Of a stretch of DNA of 64,000 nt, positions 16,030-24,323 are shown in pieces; position 1 is the first letter of the stretch, and each line of letters begins with the position of its first letter. Source of the DNA: AC-32 sp963728765. GTDB lineage: Bacteria > Actinomycetota > Thermoleophilia > Gaiellales > Gaiellaceae. The position numbers were made by a program, and so were the translations under genes. Below the pieces are notes generated by a model. That model searched no databases. It had not been told where the DNA came from and saw nothing but the letters and a program-made list of their open reading frames with translations. Location of the stretch: contig CAVSKX010000004.1 of NCBI GenBank assembly GCA_963728765.1, forward strand, positions 806,001 through 870,000. Direction: 5' to 3'.

Positions 16030-16878
16030 CTAGATCGTGGCGCCGATCCACCTGCCCTCGGCGACCCGGTCTCTTCCGGCCAGGTCCGGCGTGATCCTGA
16101 CGTTCTCGAAGCCGACCTCCGAAAGCAGCCGCTCGACGCGCTCGCCTGCGCCGGCCGCGACCTCGAGCACCAGCCAGCCGCCCGGCCGCAGCGCCTCGGT
16201 CGCTGCATGCGCGAGCTTCTCCGTCGCGCCCGAGGCGACGAGCGCGACGTGCGGCTCCCAGTCGCGCACCTCGGGCTGCAGCCTCGGGAGCTCGTCGGGC
16301 TCGACGTACGGCGGGTTCGAGACGACGAGGTCGAAGTTCGCCTCGCCGAGGCCGCTCGTGAGGTCGTGCTCGACGAGCCGCACCCGGCCGTTGACGCCCG
16401 TGAGCTCGAGGTTCTCGCGCGCGAGGGAGAGCGCGTCGTCCGAGACGTCCATCGCGATCACGCGCGCGGTCGGCAGCTCGTCGGCAATCGCCAGCGCGAT
16501 CGCGCCCGTCCCGGTGCCGACGTCCAGCACCTCCGGCTCCTCGACGCCGCGGACGTGCTCGAGGGCGCGCTCGACGACGATCTCCGTCTCCGGCCGCGGG
16601 ATCAGCGCGCGGCGGTCCGTCTTCAGCGTCAACCGCCGGAAGCCCCACTCGCCGAGAATGTAGGCGAGCGGCTCGCGCTTCTCGCGGCGCACGATGTTCG
16701 CCTCGAAGGCCTCCAGCTGCTCGTCCGTCATCTCGCGGTTGAGCTCCGCGTAGAGGAGCGCGCGGGCGCAGTCGTCGCACGCTCGTGCGAGCAAGAGCTC
16801 GGACTCGAGCCGAGCCGAGTCCACGCCGGCTTCCGCGAGCCGAGCGGTCGCCCGGGCCAGCGCGTCGCCGATGGTCAC
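16030..16878 (-). CDS. prmC: Release factor glutamine methyltransferase
   Basis: 282 residues from GTG 16878, chosen because the family begins with a helix like VTIGDALARATARLAEAG; an in-frame GTG at 16959 would add a basic tail. The small N-terminal domain is followed by the SAM-binding VLDVGTGTGAIALA and the catalytic NPPY in VVSNPPYVEP. It methylates the glutamine of the GGQ loop in release factors, and the target gene prfA lies directly upstream. Confidence 0.95.
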   Translation of the reverse strand: MTIGDALARATARLAEAGVDSARLESELLLARACDDCARALLYAELNREMTDEQLEAFEANIVRREKREPLAYILGEWGFRRLTLKTDRRALIPRPETEIVVERALEHVRGVEEPEVLDVGTGTGAIALAIADELPTARVIAMDVSDDALSLARENLELTGVNGRVRLVEHDLTSGLGEANFDLVVSNPPYVEPDELPRLQPEVRDWEPHVALVASGATEKLAHAATEALRPGGWLVLEVAAGAGERVERLLSEVGFENVRITPDLAGRDRVAEGRWIGATI

Positions 16879-16972
16879 GCTGACGAGGCGCCGCTCGTCG
16901 GCGCCGCCCTCAGGACGCGCGGCTCCGCCGCGCGCCCGTCTGCGTCGACGACCTGACACGCGTGGGTAGTGG

Positions 16973-18022
16973 TCACGCGGACGCTGTCTCGAGGGCTCGG
17001 CGGCGGTCTTCGGCGGCGAGCGCCTCGGTGAACTCGTCCAGCTCCCCCTCGAGGATCTTGTCGAGCCGGTGCACGGTCTTGTGTACGCGGTGGTCGGTCA
17101 GCCGGTTCTCGGGGAAGTTGTAGGTGCGGATCTTCTCGGCGCGCTGGCCGGAGCCGATCTGTGACCGTCGCGCCGCCGCCGCCTCGGCCAGCTGGCGCTC
17201 GCGCTCGGCCTCGTAGAGCCGCGCGCGGAGGACGCGCATCGCCTTGTTCCGGTTCTGGAGCTGCGACTTCTCGTCCTGCATCGCAACGACGATTCCCGTC
17301 GGGAGGTGCGTTATGCGCACCGCCGAGTCGGTCGTGTTCACGCTCTGGCCGCCGGGGCCGGTCGAGCGGTAGACGTCGATCTTGAGGTCGTTCGGGTCGA
17401 CCTCGACCTCGACCTCCTCGGCCTCGGGCATCACCGCGACGGTCGCCGTGGAGGTGTGGATCCGCCCCTGCGACTCGGTCTCGGGGACGCGCTGGACGCG
17501 GTGCGTGCCTGCCTCCCACTTGAAGACGGAGTACGCGCCGTCGCCCTTCACGGCGAAGACGATCTCCTTGAAGCCGCCGGCCTCGTTGCCGCTCACCTCG
17601 AGCTGCTCGACGCTGAAGCCGCGCCGCTCCGCGTAGCGCGTGAGCATCCGGAAGATGTCGGCCGCCCACAGCGCCGCCTCGTCGCCGCCGACGCCCTGGC
17701 GGATCTCGACGATCACGTCCTTGCGGTCGGCGGGGTCGCTCTCGACGAGCGCGAGCCGCAGCTCCTCCTCGAGGGCCGCGAGCCGTTCCTCGAGCTCGGG
17801 CACGAGCTCGCGCAGGTCGCCGTCCTCGCGCGCGTCGTCGAGGTCCTCGCGCGTCGAGCGCCAGTCCTGCGCCAGCTTGTACGGGCCTTCGAGCTCCTTC
17901 AGGCGCCGTCCGACCTCGGCCGCCTCGCGGTGGTCGTTGTACACGGCAGGGTCGCTCATCCGCTCCTGCGTATCGCGGTAGGAACGCTCCAGTTCGTCTA
18001 CGAGGTCTTCGAAGCCGGCCAT
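16973..18022 (-). CDS. prfA: Peptide chain release factor 1
   Basis: 349 residues. The catalytic GGQ is in RSTGPGGQSVNTTDSAVRI, and the UAG/UAA-reading tripeptide is PET in VQRVPETESQGR (the PxT motif of RF1, not the SPF of RF2). TACCCT lies 7 nt before the ATG, so this is probably a leaderless transcription unit followed by prmC and the rest of the housekeeping block. Confidence 0.98.
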   Translation of the reverse strand: MAGFEDLVDELERSYRDTQERMSDPAVYNDHREAAEVGRRLKELEGPYKLAQDWRSTREDLDDAREDGDLRELVPELEERLAALEEELRLALVESDPADRKDVIVEIRQGVGGDEAALWAADIFRMLTRYAERRGFSVEQLEVSGNEAGGFKEIVFAVKGDGAYSVFKWEAGTHRVQRVPETESQGRIHTSTATVAVMPEAEEVEVEVDPNDLKIDVYRSTGPGGQSVNTTDSAVRITHLPTGIVVAMQDEKSQLQNRNKAMRVLRARLYEAERERQLAEAAAARRSQIGSGQRAEKIRTYNFPENRLTDHRVHKTVHRLDKILEGELDEFTEALAAEDRRRALETASA

Positions 18023-18029
18023 TTCAGGA

Positions 18030-18035
18030 AGGGTA
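18030..18035 (-). promoter_or_regulatory. Putative -10 box (TACCCT) of prfA
   Basis: Minus-strand TACCCT, 7 nt before the prfA ATG; no Shine-Dalgarno. Confidence 0.5.
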
Positions 18036-18086
18036 GTGCTCTATGCCCGCAGGCGGACACCCAACGTCGAGTCTCGGCGACCGTGC

Positions 18087-18149
18087 GTTAGACGGCTGCG
18101 CCGGCCAAGCCGGCGCAGCCTCTATGTTCGGCGCCGCCTAGTCGGCGCC
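18087..18149. repeat. Interspersed two-hairpin repeat between prfA and the MFS gene
   Basis: GTTAGACGGCTGC, GCGCCGGC-CAA-GCCGGCGC (8-bp stem), GGCGCCGCCTAGTCGGCGCC. It ends at the base before the TTG start of the MFS gene. Confidence 0.92.
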
Positions 18150-19400
18150 TTGGCAGATCCAGTATCGGCCGCTCCGGAAGAAGCGCTTCCGCATGCAGTC
18201 GGACGGCCGGGGCCCGGCGCCTTCGCGTTGCTGCGCCGCCCCGGCTTCAGGCGCGTCTACCTCGCGGTCGGCGCGAGCCAGGTCGGCGACTCGTTCCAGT
18301 ACATCGCGCTGATGTGGGCGGCGCTGCTCGCGGGCGGGCCGCTGGGCGTCCTGGTCGTGCGGCTCGCCGACAGCCTGCCGGCGCTCGTCTTCGGCTTCCA
18401 CGGCGGCGTCCTCGCCGACCGCGCCGAGCGCAAGCGGATGATGGTCGCCTCTGACCTCGTCCGCGCAGCCGCGCTCGTGCCGGTCGCGGTCGCGGGACTG
18501 ATGGGGTCGCTGCCGCTCTGGGCCCTGGTCGTCTCCGCGTTCGTGCTCACAACATGCGCGAGCTACTTCGACCCTGCGTACGGAGCCGTCTTGCCGGCGC
18601 TCGCCGGCCGGGACGGCGTGCAGGCGGCGAACGCGCTCGTGCGGGCGAGCGCCGATGCCCTCTGGCTGGCCGGCTCGGCCGTTGCGGCGGCGCTCCTGAC
18701 GATCGTTCCCCTCAGCGCCTTCTTCGCGATCAACGCCGGGTCGTTCCTGTTGTCGGCGCTTCTGCTCTCCGGGCTGCCGAGCTTTGCGCCGGCCCACGGC
18801 GAAGTCCGGCCGCGCGTGCGAGAGGCGTTCACCGTGCTGCGGCCGCACCCGTGGCTGGCGTCCGCGGTGGGAGCGCTTGCGGTTGCGGTGACGATCTCAT
18901 CGGGCACCTGGATCGTCGGCGTGCCGGAGCTGGTGCGCCGCGGCCTGGACGGCGGCGCAGGCCGCTTCGCCCTCCTGATCGTCGCCTATGCGCTCGGCTC
19001 GATCGGCACCGGCGCCTTCCTCGCCCGTCACCCGGTCGCCCACAAGGCGAGAGCGAGCCTCGTCGCCTGGTGCGCCTACCTGCCTGCGTACCTGCTGCTG
19101 GCGATGGCCCACTCGCTCGGACCCGCACTCGCGGGGTCGCTTGTCGCCGGGGCGGGCCAGGGCGCGGCGCTCGTGCTGACGATGTCCGCGGCCCAGGAGG
19201 AGATCCCGGACTCGCACCTCGGCCGCGTCACCGGCCTGATCTCGCTCGTCCACCGCGGGGCCCACGCCACCGGGCTGCTGCTCGTCTCGCCCCTGTTCGC
19301 GGTCGTCGCAACGCGCAGCGTCTTCGTGGCCGCCGCCTTCGCGATCCCGCTGGTGAGTGTCTCGGCCGCTGCCTTGGCCGCGAGGGCGGCTAGGCCATGA
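18150..19400 (+). CDS. MFS efflux transporter
   Basis: 416 residues from a TTG at 18150, placed directly at the end of an interspersed repeat; the start is uncertain because no ATG/GTG lies near. Ten to twelve hydrophobic helices; the loop 2-3 motif is GVLADRAERKRMMVASD (motif A of the MFS), and the family blocks VGASQVGDSFQYIALMW and VLPALAGRDGVQAANAL match the drug-efflux (MFS_3/enterobactin exporter-like) branch. It is the only plus-strand gene in the housekeeping block and its end overlaps the DUF1385 gene by 11 bp on the opposite strand. Confidence 0.85.
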   Translation: MADPVSAAPEEALPHAVGRPGPGAFALLRRPGFRRVYLAVGASQVGDSFQYIALMWAALLAGGPLGVLVVRLADSLPALVFGFHGGVLADRAERKRMMVASDLVRAAALVPVAVAGLMGSLPLWALVVSAFVLTTCASYFDPAYGAVLPALAGRDGVQAANALVRASADALWLAGSAVAAALLTIVPLSAFFAINAGSFLLSALLLSGLPSFAPAHGEVRPRVREAFTVLRPHPWLASAVGALAVAVTISSGTWIVGVPELVRRGLDGGAGRFALLIVAYALGSIGTGAFLARHPVAHKARASLVAWCAYLPAYLLLAMAHSLGPALAGSLVAGAGQGAALVLTMSAAQEEIPDSHLGRVTGLISLVHRGAHATGLLLVSPLFAVVATRSVFVAAAFAIPLVSVSAAALAARAARP

Positions 19401-20310
19401 CTTCGACGCGCTGCCCTTCGGCGCCGGTCTGCCGGCCCTCCAGCGCGAGAACCTCGCGCAGGGCGCGGATCGAGACCTCGAGCTGGTCGAGTGTCGGCTC
19501 GCGCGTCGTCAGCCGCTGCAGCCAGAGGCCCGGCGCGAGCAGCGTCATCAGCACGCGGTTGTCCGTGTGCTTGCCTGCGAACCGGATCAGCTCGTAGGCG
19601 ATCCCGGCGATCACGGGCAGTAGCAGGATCCGCGACGCAATCAGCCAGTACCAGACGGGGCGCCCGAAGAACGCGAACACGAAGATCGCGATCACCATCA
19701 CCCAGAGCAGGAACGCGGTGCCGCAGCGAGGGTGGATCAGGCTGTAGCGCTGGACGACCTGCGGCGTCAGCTCCTCGCCGGCCTCGTACGCGTTGATCGC
19801 CTTGTGCTCGGCAGCGTGGTACTGGAAGACGCGGCGCAGGTCAGGCAGCAGCGAGATCAGCACGAGGTACGCGATGAAGAGGGACACCCGAATGAGGCCC
19901 TCGACGATCACGAACGAGCCGGTGGTGTCGATCGGCAGCCAGTTGGTGATCAGCGCCGGCGTCACCTTGAAGAGCAGCACCGCGAACGCGATCGCGATCG
20001 CGAACGCGAAGAAGATCGCGCCGCGCGAGAGCTCGGTCTCGATCTCTTCGGCCTCCGACCCCTCCTCCTGCGCGGCGTACTGCGCGGAGATCGACAGCGC
20101 CCGGAAGCCGATCGCAAGCGACTCCCCCAGGGCGATGACGCCGCGCACGATCGGCAGCCGGAACAACCAGTGCCGCTTCATCACGGACTCGATCGGACGG
20201 CAGACCTCGGCGATCTGCCCGTTCGGCTTTCGGACTGCGACGGCCCAGTTCGAGGGGCCTCGCATCATCACGCCCTCCAGGACGGCCTGGCCACCTATGG
20301 GCTGCGACAT
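19390..20310 (-). CDS. DUF1385 (YqhQ-family) membrane protein
   Basis: 306 residues. The family N-terminus IGGQAVLEGVMMRGP and the metal-site-like YHAAEHKAINAYEAG and HPRCGTAFLLWVM blocks are intact, with about five membrane helices. It is described as a putative metal-dependent enzyme; the reaction is not known. A good AGAGGGA precedes the ATG and the gene starts 6 bp after rpmE, a neighbour it also has in other Gram-positives. Confidence 0.92.
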   Translation of the reverse strand: MSQPIGGQAVLEGVMMRGPSNWAVAVRKPNGQIAEVCRPIESVMKRHWLFRLPIVRGVIALGESLAIGFRALSISAQYAAQEEGSEAEEIETELSRGAIFFAFAIAIAFAVLLFKVTPALITNWLPIDTTGSFVIVEGLIRVSLFIAYLVLISLLPDLRRVFQYHAAEHKAINAYEAGEELTPQVVQRYSLIHPRCGTAFLLWVMVIAIFVFAFFGRPVWYWLIASRILLLPVIAGIAYELIRFAGKHTDNRVLMTLLAPGLWLQRLTTREPTLDQLEVSIRALREVLALEGRQTGAEGQRVEVMA

Positions 20311-20316
20311 GTCCCT

Positions 20317-20532
20317 CTAGGCCTTGTTGCGGCCGGCCTTCTCGAGCCGGCGCTGGAAGCGCTCGACGCGGCCGCCGCTGTCCATCAGCTTCTGCTTTCC
20401 CGTGTAGAACGGGTGGCAGTTCGAGCACACTTCGACGTGCAGCTCGGACTTGGTCGAGCGCGTCTGGAACTCGTTGCCGCAAGCGCAGCGAACGGTCGCG
20501 AGGACGTACTCGGGATGGATCTCGGCCTTCAT
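20317..20532 (-). CDS. rpmE: 50S ribosomal protein L31, zinc-binding type
   Basis: 71 residues, MKAEIHPEY at the start. Zinc ligands C16, C18, C36 and C39 (CxC and CxxC) are present, so this is the C+ form rather than the zinc-free paralogue made under zinc starvation. It ends HPFYTGKQKLMDSGGRVERF, fully typical. It starts 3 bp into the stop region of the PLP lyase gene (4-bp overlap). Confidence 0.97.
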   Translation of the reverse strand: MKAEIHPEYVLATVRCACGNEFQTRSTKSELHVEVCSNCHPFYTGKQKLMDSGGRVERFQRRLEKAGRNKA

Positions 20533-21488
20533 CCTCCGGCCAGGATAGCAACGGCGGTCTCGGGCGCCACGTTGCCGCCCGAGACCACCGCGACGACCGT
20601 TTCTCCCTGCTCCAGGGGCACCTTTCCGGCCAGCAACGCCGCCGTCGACGCCGCGCCGGCGGGCTCGCACGCCAGCTTCGCATGCGCGTACAGGAACCGC
20701 ATCGCGTCCTCGAGCTCGGCCTCGGTTACCAGGACGACCCTCTGAACCCGCTCACGGACGATCTCGAGCGTGTTCGTCCCGGCGAAGGGCGCGTTGAGGC
20801 CGTCGGCGACCGAGGTCGGATCGACGGGAACCGGCTCGCCGGCCTCGAGTGCGTCGTGCATCGCCCTCGACGTCTCCGGCTCGACACCGACCACCCGTGT
20901 GCGTTCTGCGACCGCGGTCGCGACCCCGGCGATCAGCCCGCCGCCGCCGATCGGCACGATGACGACGTCGACGTCTGGCACGTCCTCGAGCACCTCCAGG
21001 CCGACGGTCCCCTGGCCCGCGATCGTGCGCGGATGGTCGAACGGGTGCACGAGCGTTCGGCCGGTCTCCTCGACCAGTTGCTCGAGCCGGGCGAAGGCGT
21101 CCGTGGGGCCTGACGCCTCGAGGTCGACCTCGGCGCCGTAGCCCCGCGTCGCCGCGATCTTCGCCTCGCTCGCGCCGCGCCACATCACGAGCAGCGCGTC
21201 GAGCCCCTCGGCGGCCGCGCCCCAGGCAAGCGCCTGGGCGTGGTTGCCGGCCGAGATGCCGATCACGCCGCGTTCCCGATCCTCTGGCGTCAGGGCCGCG
21301 AGGTTCGTGAGCACCCCGCGGGGCTTGAACGAGCCGGTCTTCTGGAAGAGCTCGGCCTTCAGGTAGACGTTCGCGCCGGCGCGCGCACCGAGCGTCGCGG
21401 ACGAGAACGTCGGCGTGCGGTGGAGCCGCCCCGCGATCGCCTCACGAGCCGCCTCGACGTCCGCCTGCCCAACCCCGGTGTCAGACAC
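20529..21488 (-). CDS. PLP-dependent threonine/serine dehydratase-like lyase
   Basis: 319 residues from GTG 21488 (family start VGQADVEAAREAIAGRLHRTP). The PLP lysine is in KTGSFKPRGVL, the phosphate loop is GGGGLIAG, and substrate residues lie in ISAGNHAQALAW. The end ETVVAVVSGGNVA is typical of fold-type II ammonia-lyases such as threonine dehydratase or serine racemase. A second possible GTG at 21563 sits in a near-identical sequence, so the start is not certain. It follows the ETF dehydrogenase gene in the etf operon and overlaps rpmE by 4 bp. Confidence 0.88.
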   Translation of the reverse strand: MSDTGVGQADVEAAREAIAGRLHRTPTFSSATLGARAGANVYLKAELFQKTGSFKPRGVLTNLAALTPEDRERGVIGISAGNHAQALAWGAAAEGLDALLVMWRGASEAKIAATRGYGAEVDLEASGPTDAFARLEQLVEETGRTLVHPFDHPRTIAGQGTVGLEVLEDVPDVDVVIVPIGGGGLIAGVATAVAERTRVVGVEPETSRAMHDALEAGEPVPVDPTSVADGLNAPFAGTNTLEIVRERVQRVVLVTEAELEDAMRFLYAHAKLACEPAGAASTAALLAGKVPLEQGETVVAVVSGGNVAPETAVAILAGG

Positions 21489-21565
21489 GGCGACAAGACT
21501 GTCACGATCCGTCCACAGTTCGCGGGCTCGCGGCGATTGAATCGCCGCCGCGGTGTCAGACACCG
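21475..21565 (-). repeat. Two copies of a start-codon palindrome CGGTGTCAGACAC
   Basis: CGGTGTCAGACACCG at 21551-21565 (7-bp arms) and a near copy at 21475-21489, 76 bp apart. Each contains an in-frame GTG followed by the codons for Ser-Asp-Thr of the PLP lyase frame, so the gene has two look-alike starts. Confidence 0.6.
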
Positions 21566-21584
21566 TGACGGAAGTGTGGCGCCG

Positions 21585-23267
21585 CTACGTGAGCTTGTAG
21601 TCCGGCCCGGCACCGCCTTCGGGCGGAGTGAGGCGCCCGCCCTTGGCGGTGATCGCGCCGCACTGGACGCAGTTCGACGGCGTGATCTCGACGTGGACGT
21701 CGCCGTCGCCCGCCTCCTCGCCGACCTCGTACACCGCGGCCGGGCACAGGCGCGTCCAGAGCTCGGCGAGCTCGGGCGGAACGCGGTCGCGCACACGAAT
21801 GTGGTTCGGCGCGTCGTCGCGGGTCGCGTTCCCCGAGAGGAAGACGGACGAAAGCTTGTCGAACGTGAGCGTGCCGTCTGCCGCCGGGTAGCTCTTCGCG
21901 CGGTCGGTGCGGATCAGCTCCTGGTCGGCGTCGGGCTCCGTCCGCGCGTCGCCCAAAGGGAAATGGCCGCGGGACGCGGTCATCGCGCCGGCCATCGCGC
22001 CGCCGAGCCAGAACCCGCGTCCGAAGGCCTGGCGCATGTTCCGCACCTGCTTCAGGTCGCTCCAGACGAAGCTCTTCTGCAGCGACTCGTCGTACCCGGC
22101 CAGCGCCCCGCGCCGCCCGACGGCCTCGCCCGGCTGCAACGCCGCGAACGCCGCCTCCGCGGCGAGCCGCCCGGACTCGATCGCGTAATGGATCCCCTTC
22201 AACGCCGGCACGTTGACGAGCCCCGCACCGTCGCCGCAGATCAGCAGCCCGGGCGCGTGCAGCTGCCTCGGGAGCGAGACGAAGCCGCCCTCCGGAATCG
22301 TCTTGGCGCCCCATGCCACCCGCTCGCCGCCGTCCAGAAGCTTGCGCAGCAGGGGGTGCGTCTTCAGCTCCTGCAGGACGTCGTGGACGGAGAGCTCGGC
22401 GTCGCGGTAGTCGAGCCCGACGACCATCCCGACGGTGACCATGTCGTCGCCGATCGGATAGACGAACGAGCCGCCGAACTCGCGGTACTTCGCACCGGCC
22501 CGCAGCGGCCAGCCCATCGTGTGGATCACGCGGTCGAGCGGCTTCGCGACCTTCCAGACCTCCTTGACGCCGAGCGCCCAGACCTGCGGGTTGTCGCCTT
22601 GCAGCCCGAAGTGGTCGAGCGCAACGCCGGTGAGATGGCCCTGCGTCCCCTCCGCGAGCACCGTTACCCGTGCGTGGGCCTCCGAGCCGGGCTCGAAGTT
22701 GCCGAGCTCCTCGCCGCCCCGCCCGCGGCCGCGATCGCCAGTCCGCACGCCGCGCACCCGCCCGTCGACGAGCAGTGCATGCCCGGTCGTCTCCGGAAGG
22801 ATCGTCGCCCCGGCCTCCTCGGCCTGCTCCCCCAGCCACCGGCCGAACCGCGAGAGCGACGCGACGTAGTTGCCACTGTTGTGCATCGTCGGCGGCGTGG
22901 GAATGCGCATGGCGCGCCTCGGCGTGAGGTAGTAGACCGACTCGTGCTCGACGCGGCCGGCAAACGGCATCTCGCTTGTGCCCGGCCGCCCCTTGAAGAG
23001 CCTGCGCAGCGAGACCGGGTTGACGACCGCACCGGAGAGCAGGTGCGAGCCGGGCTGCTTCCCCTTCTCCAGCACGGCCACCGGCACGTCGCCGAGTCGC
23101 TCCGTCAGCTCGGGCGCGTCCTCCAGGAGTTGCCCGAGCCTGATCGCGCATGCCAGACCCGCCGGCCCGGCGCCGACGATCAGGACGCCGACCTCGATCT
23201 CGGGCTCGCCGGCTGAGACGACGAACTCGTTCGAGGAGAACGGTGGCGGGTAGTCAGACGGCTTCAT
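21585..23267 (-). CDS. Electron transfer flavoprotein dehydrogenase (ETF:quinone oxidoreductase)
   Basis: 560 residues from ATG 23267, overlapping the etfA stop (ATGA). FAD-binding GAGPAGLACAIRLGQL is near residue 30, followed by the family block KGKQPGSHLLSGAVVNP, WALGVKEVW, GDGAGLVNVPALKGIHYAI and the FDKLSSVFLSGN region. It passes electrons from ETF to the membrane quinone pool. The C-terminal iron-sulfur region has LCPAAVYE and NCVQCGAITAKGG: three of the four usual cysteines are present, the one normally following C-x2-C by two residues is Ile. No membrane helix is obvious beyond the usual monotopic surface. Confidence 0.93.
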   Translation of the reverse strand: MKPSDYPPPFSSNEFVVSAGEPEIEVGVLIVGAGPAGLACAIRLGQLLEDAPELTERLGDVPVAVLEKGKQPGSHLLSGAVVNPVSLRRLFKGRPGTSEMPFAGRVEHESVYYLTPRRAMRIPTPPTMHNSGNYVASLSRFGRWLGEQAEEAGATILPETTGHALLVDGRVRGVRTGDRGRGRGGEELGNFEPGSEAHARVTVLAEGTQGHLTGVALDHFGLQGDNPQVWALGVKEVWKVAKPLDRVIHTMGWPLRAGAKYREFGGSFVYPIGDDMVTVGMVVGLDYRDAELSVHDVLQELKTHPLLRKLLDGGERVAWGAKTIPEGGFVSLPRQLHAPGLLICGDGAGLVNVPALKGIHYAIESGRLAAEAAFAALQPGEAVGRRGALAGYDESLQKSFVWSDLKQVRNMRQAFGRGFWLGGAMAGAMTASRGHFPLGDARTEPDADQELIRTDRAKSYPAADGTLTFDKLSSVFLSGNATRDDAPNHIRVRDRVPPELAELWTRLCPAAVYEVGEEAGDGDVHVEITPSNCVQCGAITAKGGRLTPPEGGAGPDYKLT

Positions 23268-24226
23268 GCGGCCTTGCGCGCCCGGACGAGCTCGGTCAGC
23301 TTCGGCACGATCTCGTGCAGGTCGCCGACGACCCCGAGGTCGGCGTACTCGAAGATCGGCGCATTCGGGTCCTTGTTGATGGCGACGATCAGGCCGGAGC
23401 TCTGCATCCCGACCTTGTGCTGGATCGCGCCCGAGATGCCGACCGCGAGGTAGAGCTTGGGCGAGACGGTCTTGCCCGTCTGCCCGACCTGCGTCGAGTA
23501 CGGGTACCAGCCCGCGTCTACCACTGCGCGCGTCGCGGCGACCGCGCCGCCGAGCGCCTTCGCCAGCTCCTCGACGAGCCCGAAGTTGTCGGGGCCGCCG
23601 AGGCCGCGCCCGGCCGCGACGATCACGTCCGCGTCCTCGATCGACGGGCCCTCGCTCTCCTCGTGGGCCTGCTCGACCATCGTCGCCGCGAGCGAGAAGT
23701 CCTGGAAGCGCGACTCGAACGGCGCGACCTCGGCGCTGCCACCGGTCTCCTTGGGCTCGAAGGTGCCCGAGCGGATCAGCGCGAGGCGCGGCTCGGAGGT
23801 CCACCCCACGTCCGCATACACCGAGTCCCCGAGCGCGGGCCGCTTGCCGACCAGCTTCCCGTCCTCGACGGCGAGGTCGGTGAGGTCGTAGTTCAGGCCG
23901 ACGTCGAGCCGGGCGGCCAGCGCGGCGGCGATGTCGGCGGAAAGGACGCTCGACGCGAACAGGACGGCGTCGAACTGCTGGTCGCCCAGCAAGGTCTCGA
24001 GCGCGTCCACGCGTGGCTGCGGGAGTGGTTTGTCGAGCAGCACGTCGTCGTCGACGTGGACGCGCTGGGCGCCGTACTTCCCGGCCTCCCCGGCCAGCTC
24101 GTTCACGTCGGAGCCAAGCAGCACGGCCTCGACCTCGCCGCCCAGAGACGCCGCCTTGGAGAGGACGCCGAGTGAGTCCTTCTGCAGACGACCTTCGTGG
24201 TGCTCGACGAAGACCAGGAATCTCAC
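23264..24226 (-). CDS. etfA: Electron transfer flavoprotein alpha subunit
   Basis: 320 residues from GTG 24226. N-terminal domain VRFLVFVEHHEGRLQ; the FAD domain at the C-terminus has RGLGGPDNFGLVEELA, GQTGKTVSPKLYLAVGISG and INKDPNAPIFEYADLGVVGD, all diagnostic. It binds the FAD that carries electrons from acyl-CoA dehydrogenases. It follows etfB after a 97-bp spacer with one interspersed repeat, and its stop overlaps the dehydrogenase start. Confidence 0.97.
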   Translation of the reverse strand: MRFLVFVEHHEGRLQKDSLGVLSKAASLGGEVEAVLLGSDVNELAGEAGKYGAQRVHVDDDVLLDKPLPQPRVDALETLLGDQQFDAVLFASSVLSADIAAALAARLDVGLNYDLTDLAVEDGKLVGKRPALGDSVYADVGWTSEPRLALIRSGTFEPKETGGSAEVAPFESRFQDFSLAATMVEQAHEESEGPSIEDADVIVAAGRGLGGPDNFGLVEELAKALGGAVAATRAVVDAGWYPYSTQVGQTGKTVSPKLYLAVGISGAIQHKVGMQSSGLIVAINKDPNAPIFEYADLGVVGDLHEIVPKLTELVRARKAA

Positions 24227-24265
24227 AGCGGCACGGCCTCTCTGCAAGCGCCGAGGTTCACGATC

Positions 24266-24323
24266 TCAGACGGACGCACGGGCAGAGCCCGCACGTCCTG
24301 ATGTCGGCATCGCAAGCGACGCC
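24266..24323. repeat. Interspersed two-hairpin repeat between etfB and etfA
   Basis: TCAGACGGACGCACGGGC-AGA-GCCCGCACGTCC hairpin, then GGCATCGCAAGCGACGCC. The last base directly precedes the etfB stop codon triplet at 24324. Confidence 0.92.

Noticed and set aside
18036..18149. N-terminal extension of the MFS transporter through the interspersed repeat
   Set aside because: The extra residues are repeat-derived and Arg-rich; the family begins just before the first helix, so TTG 18150 is preferred.
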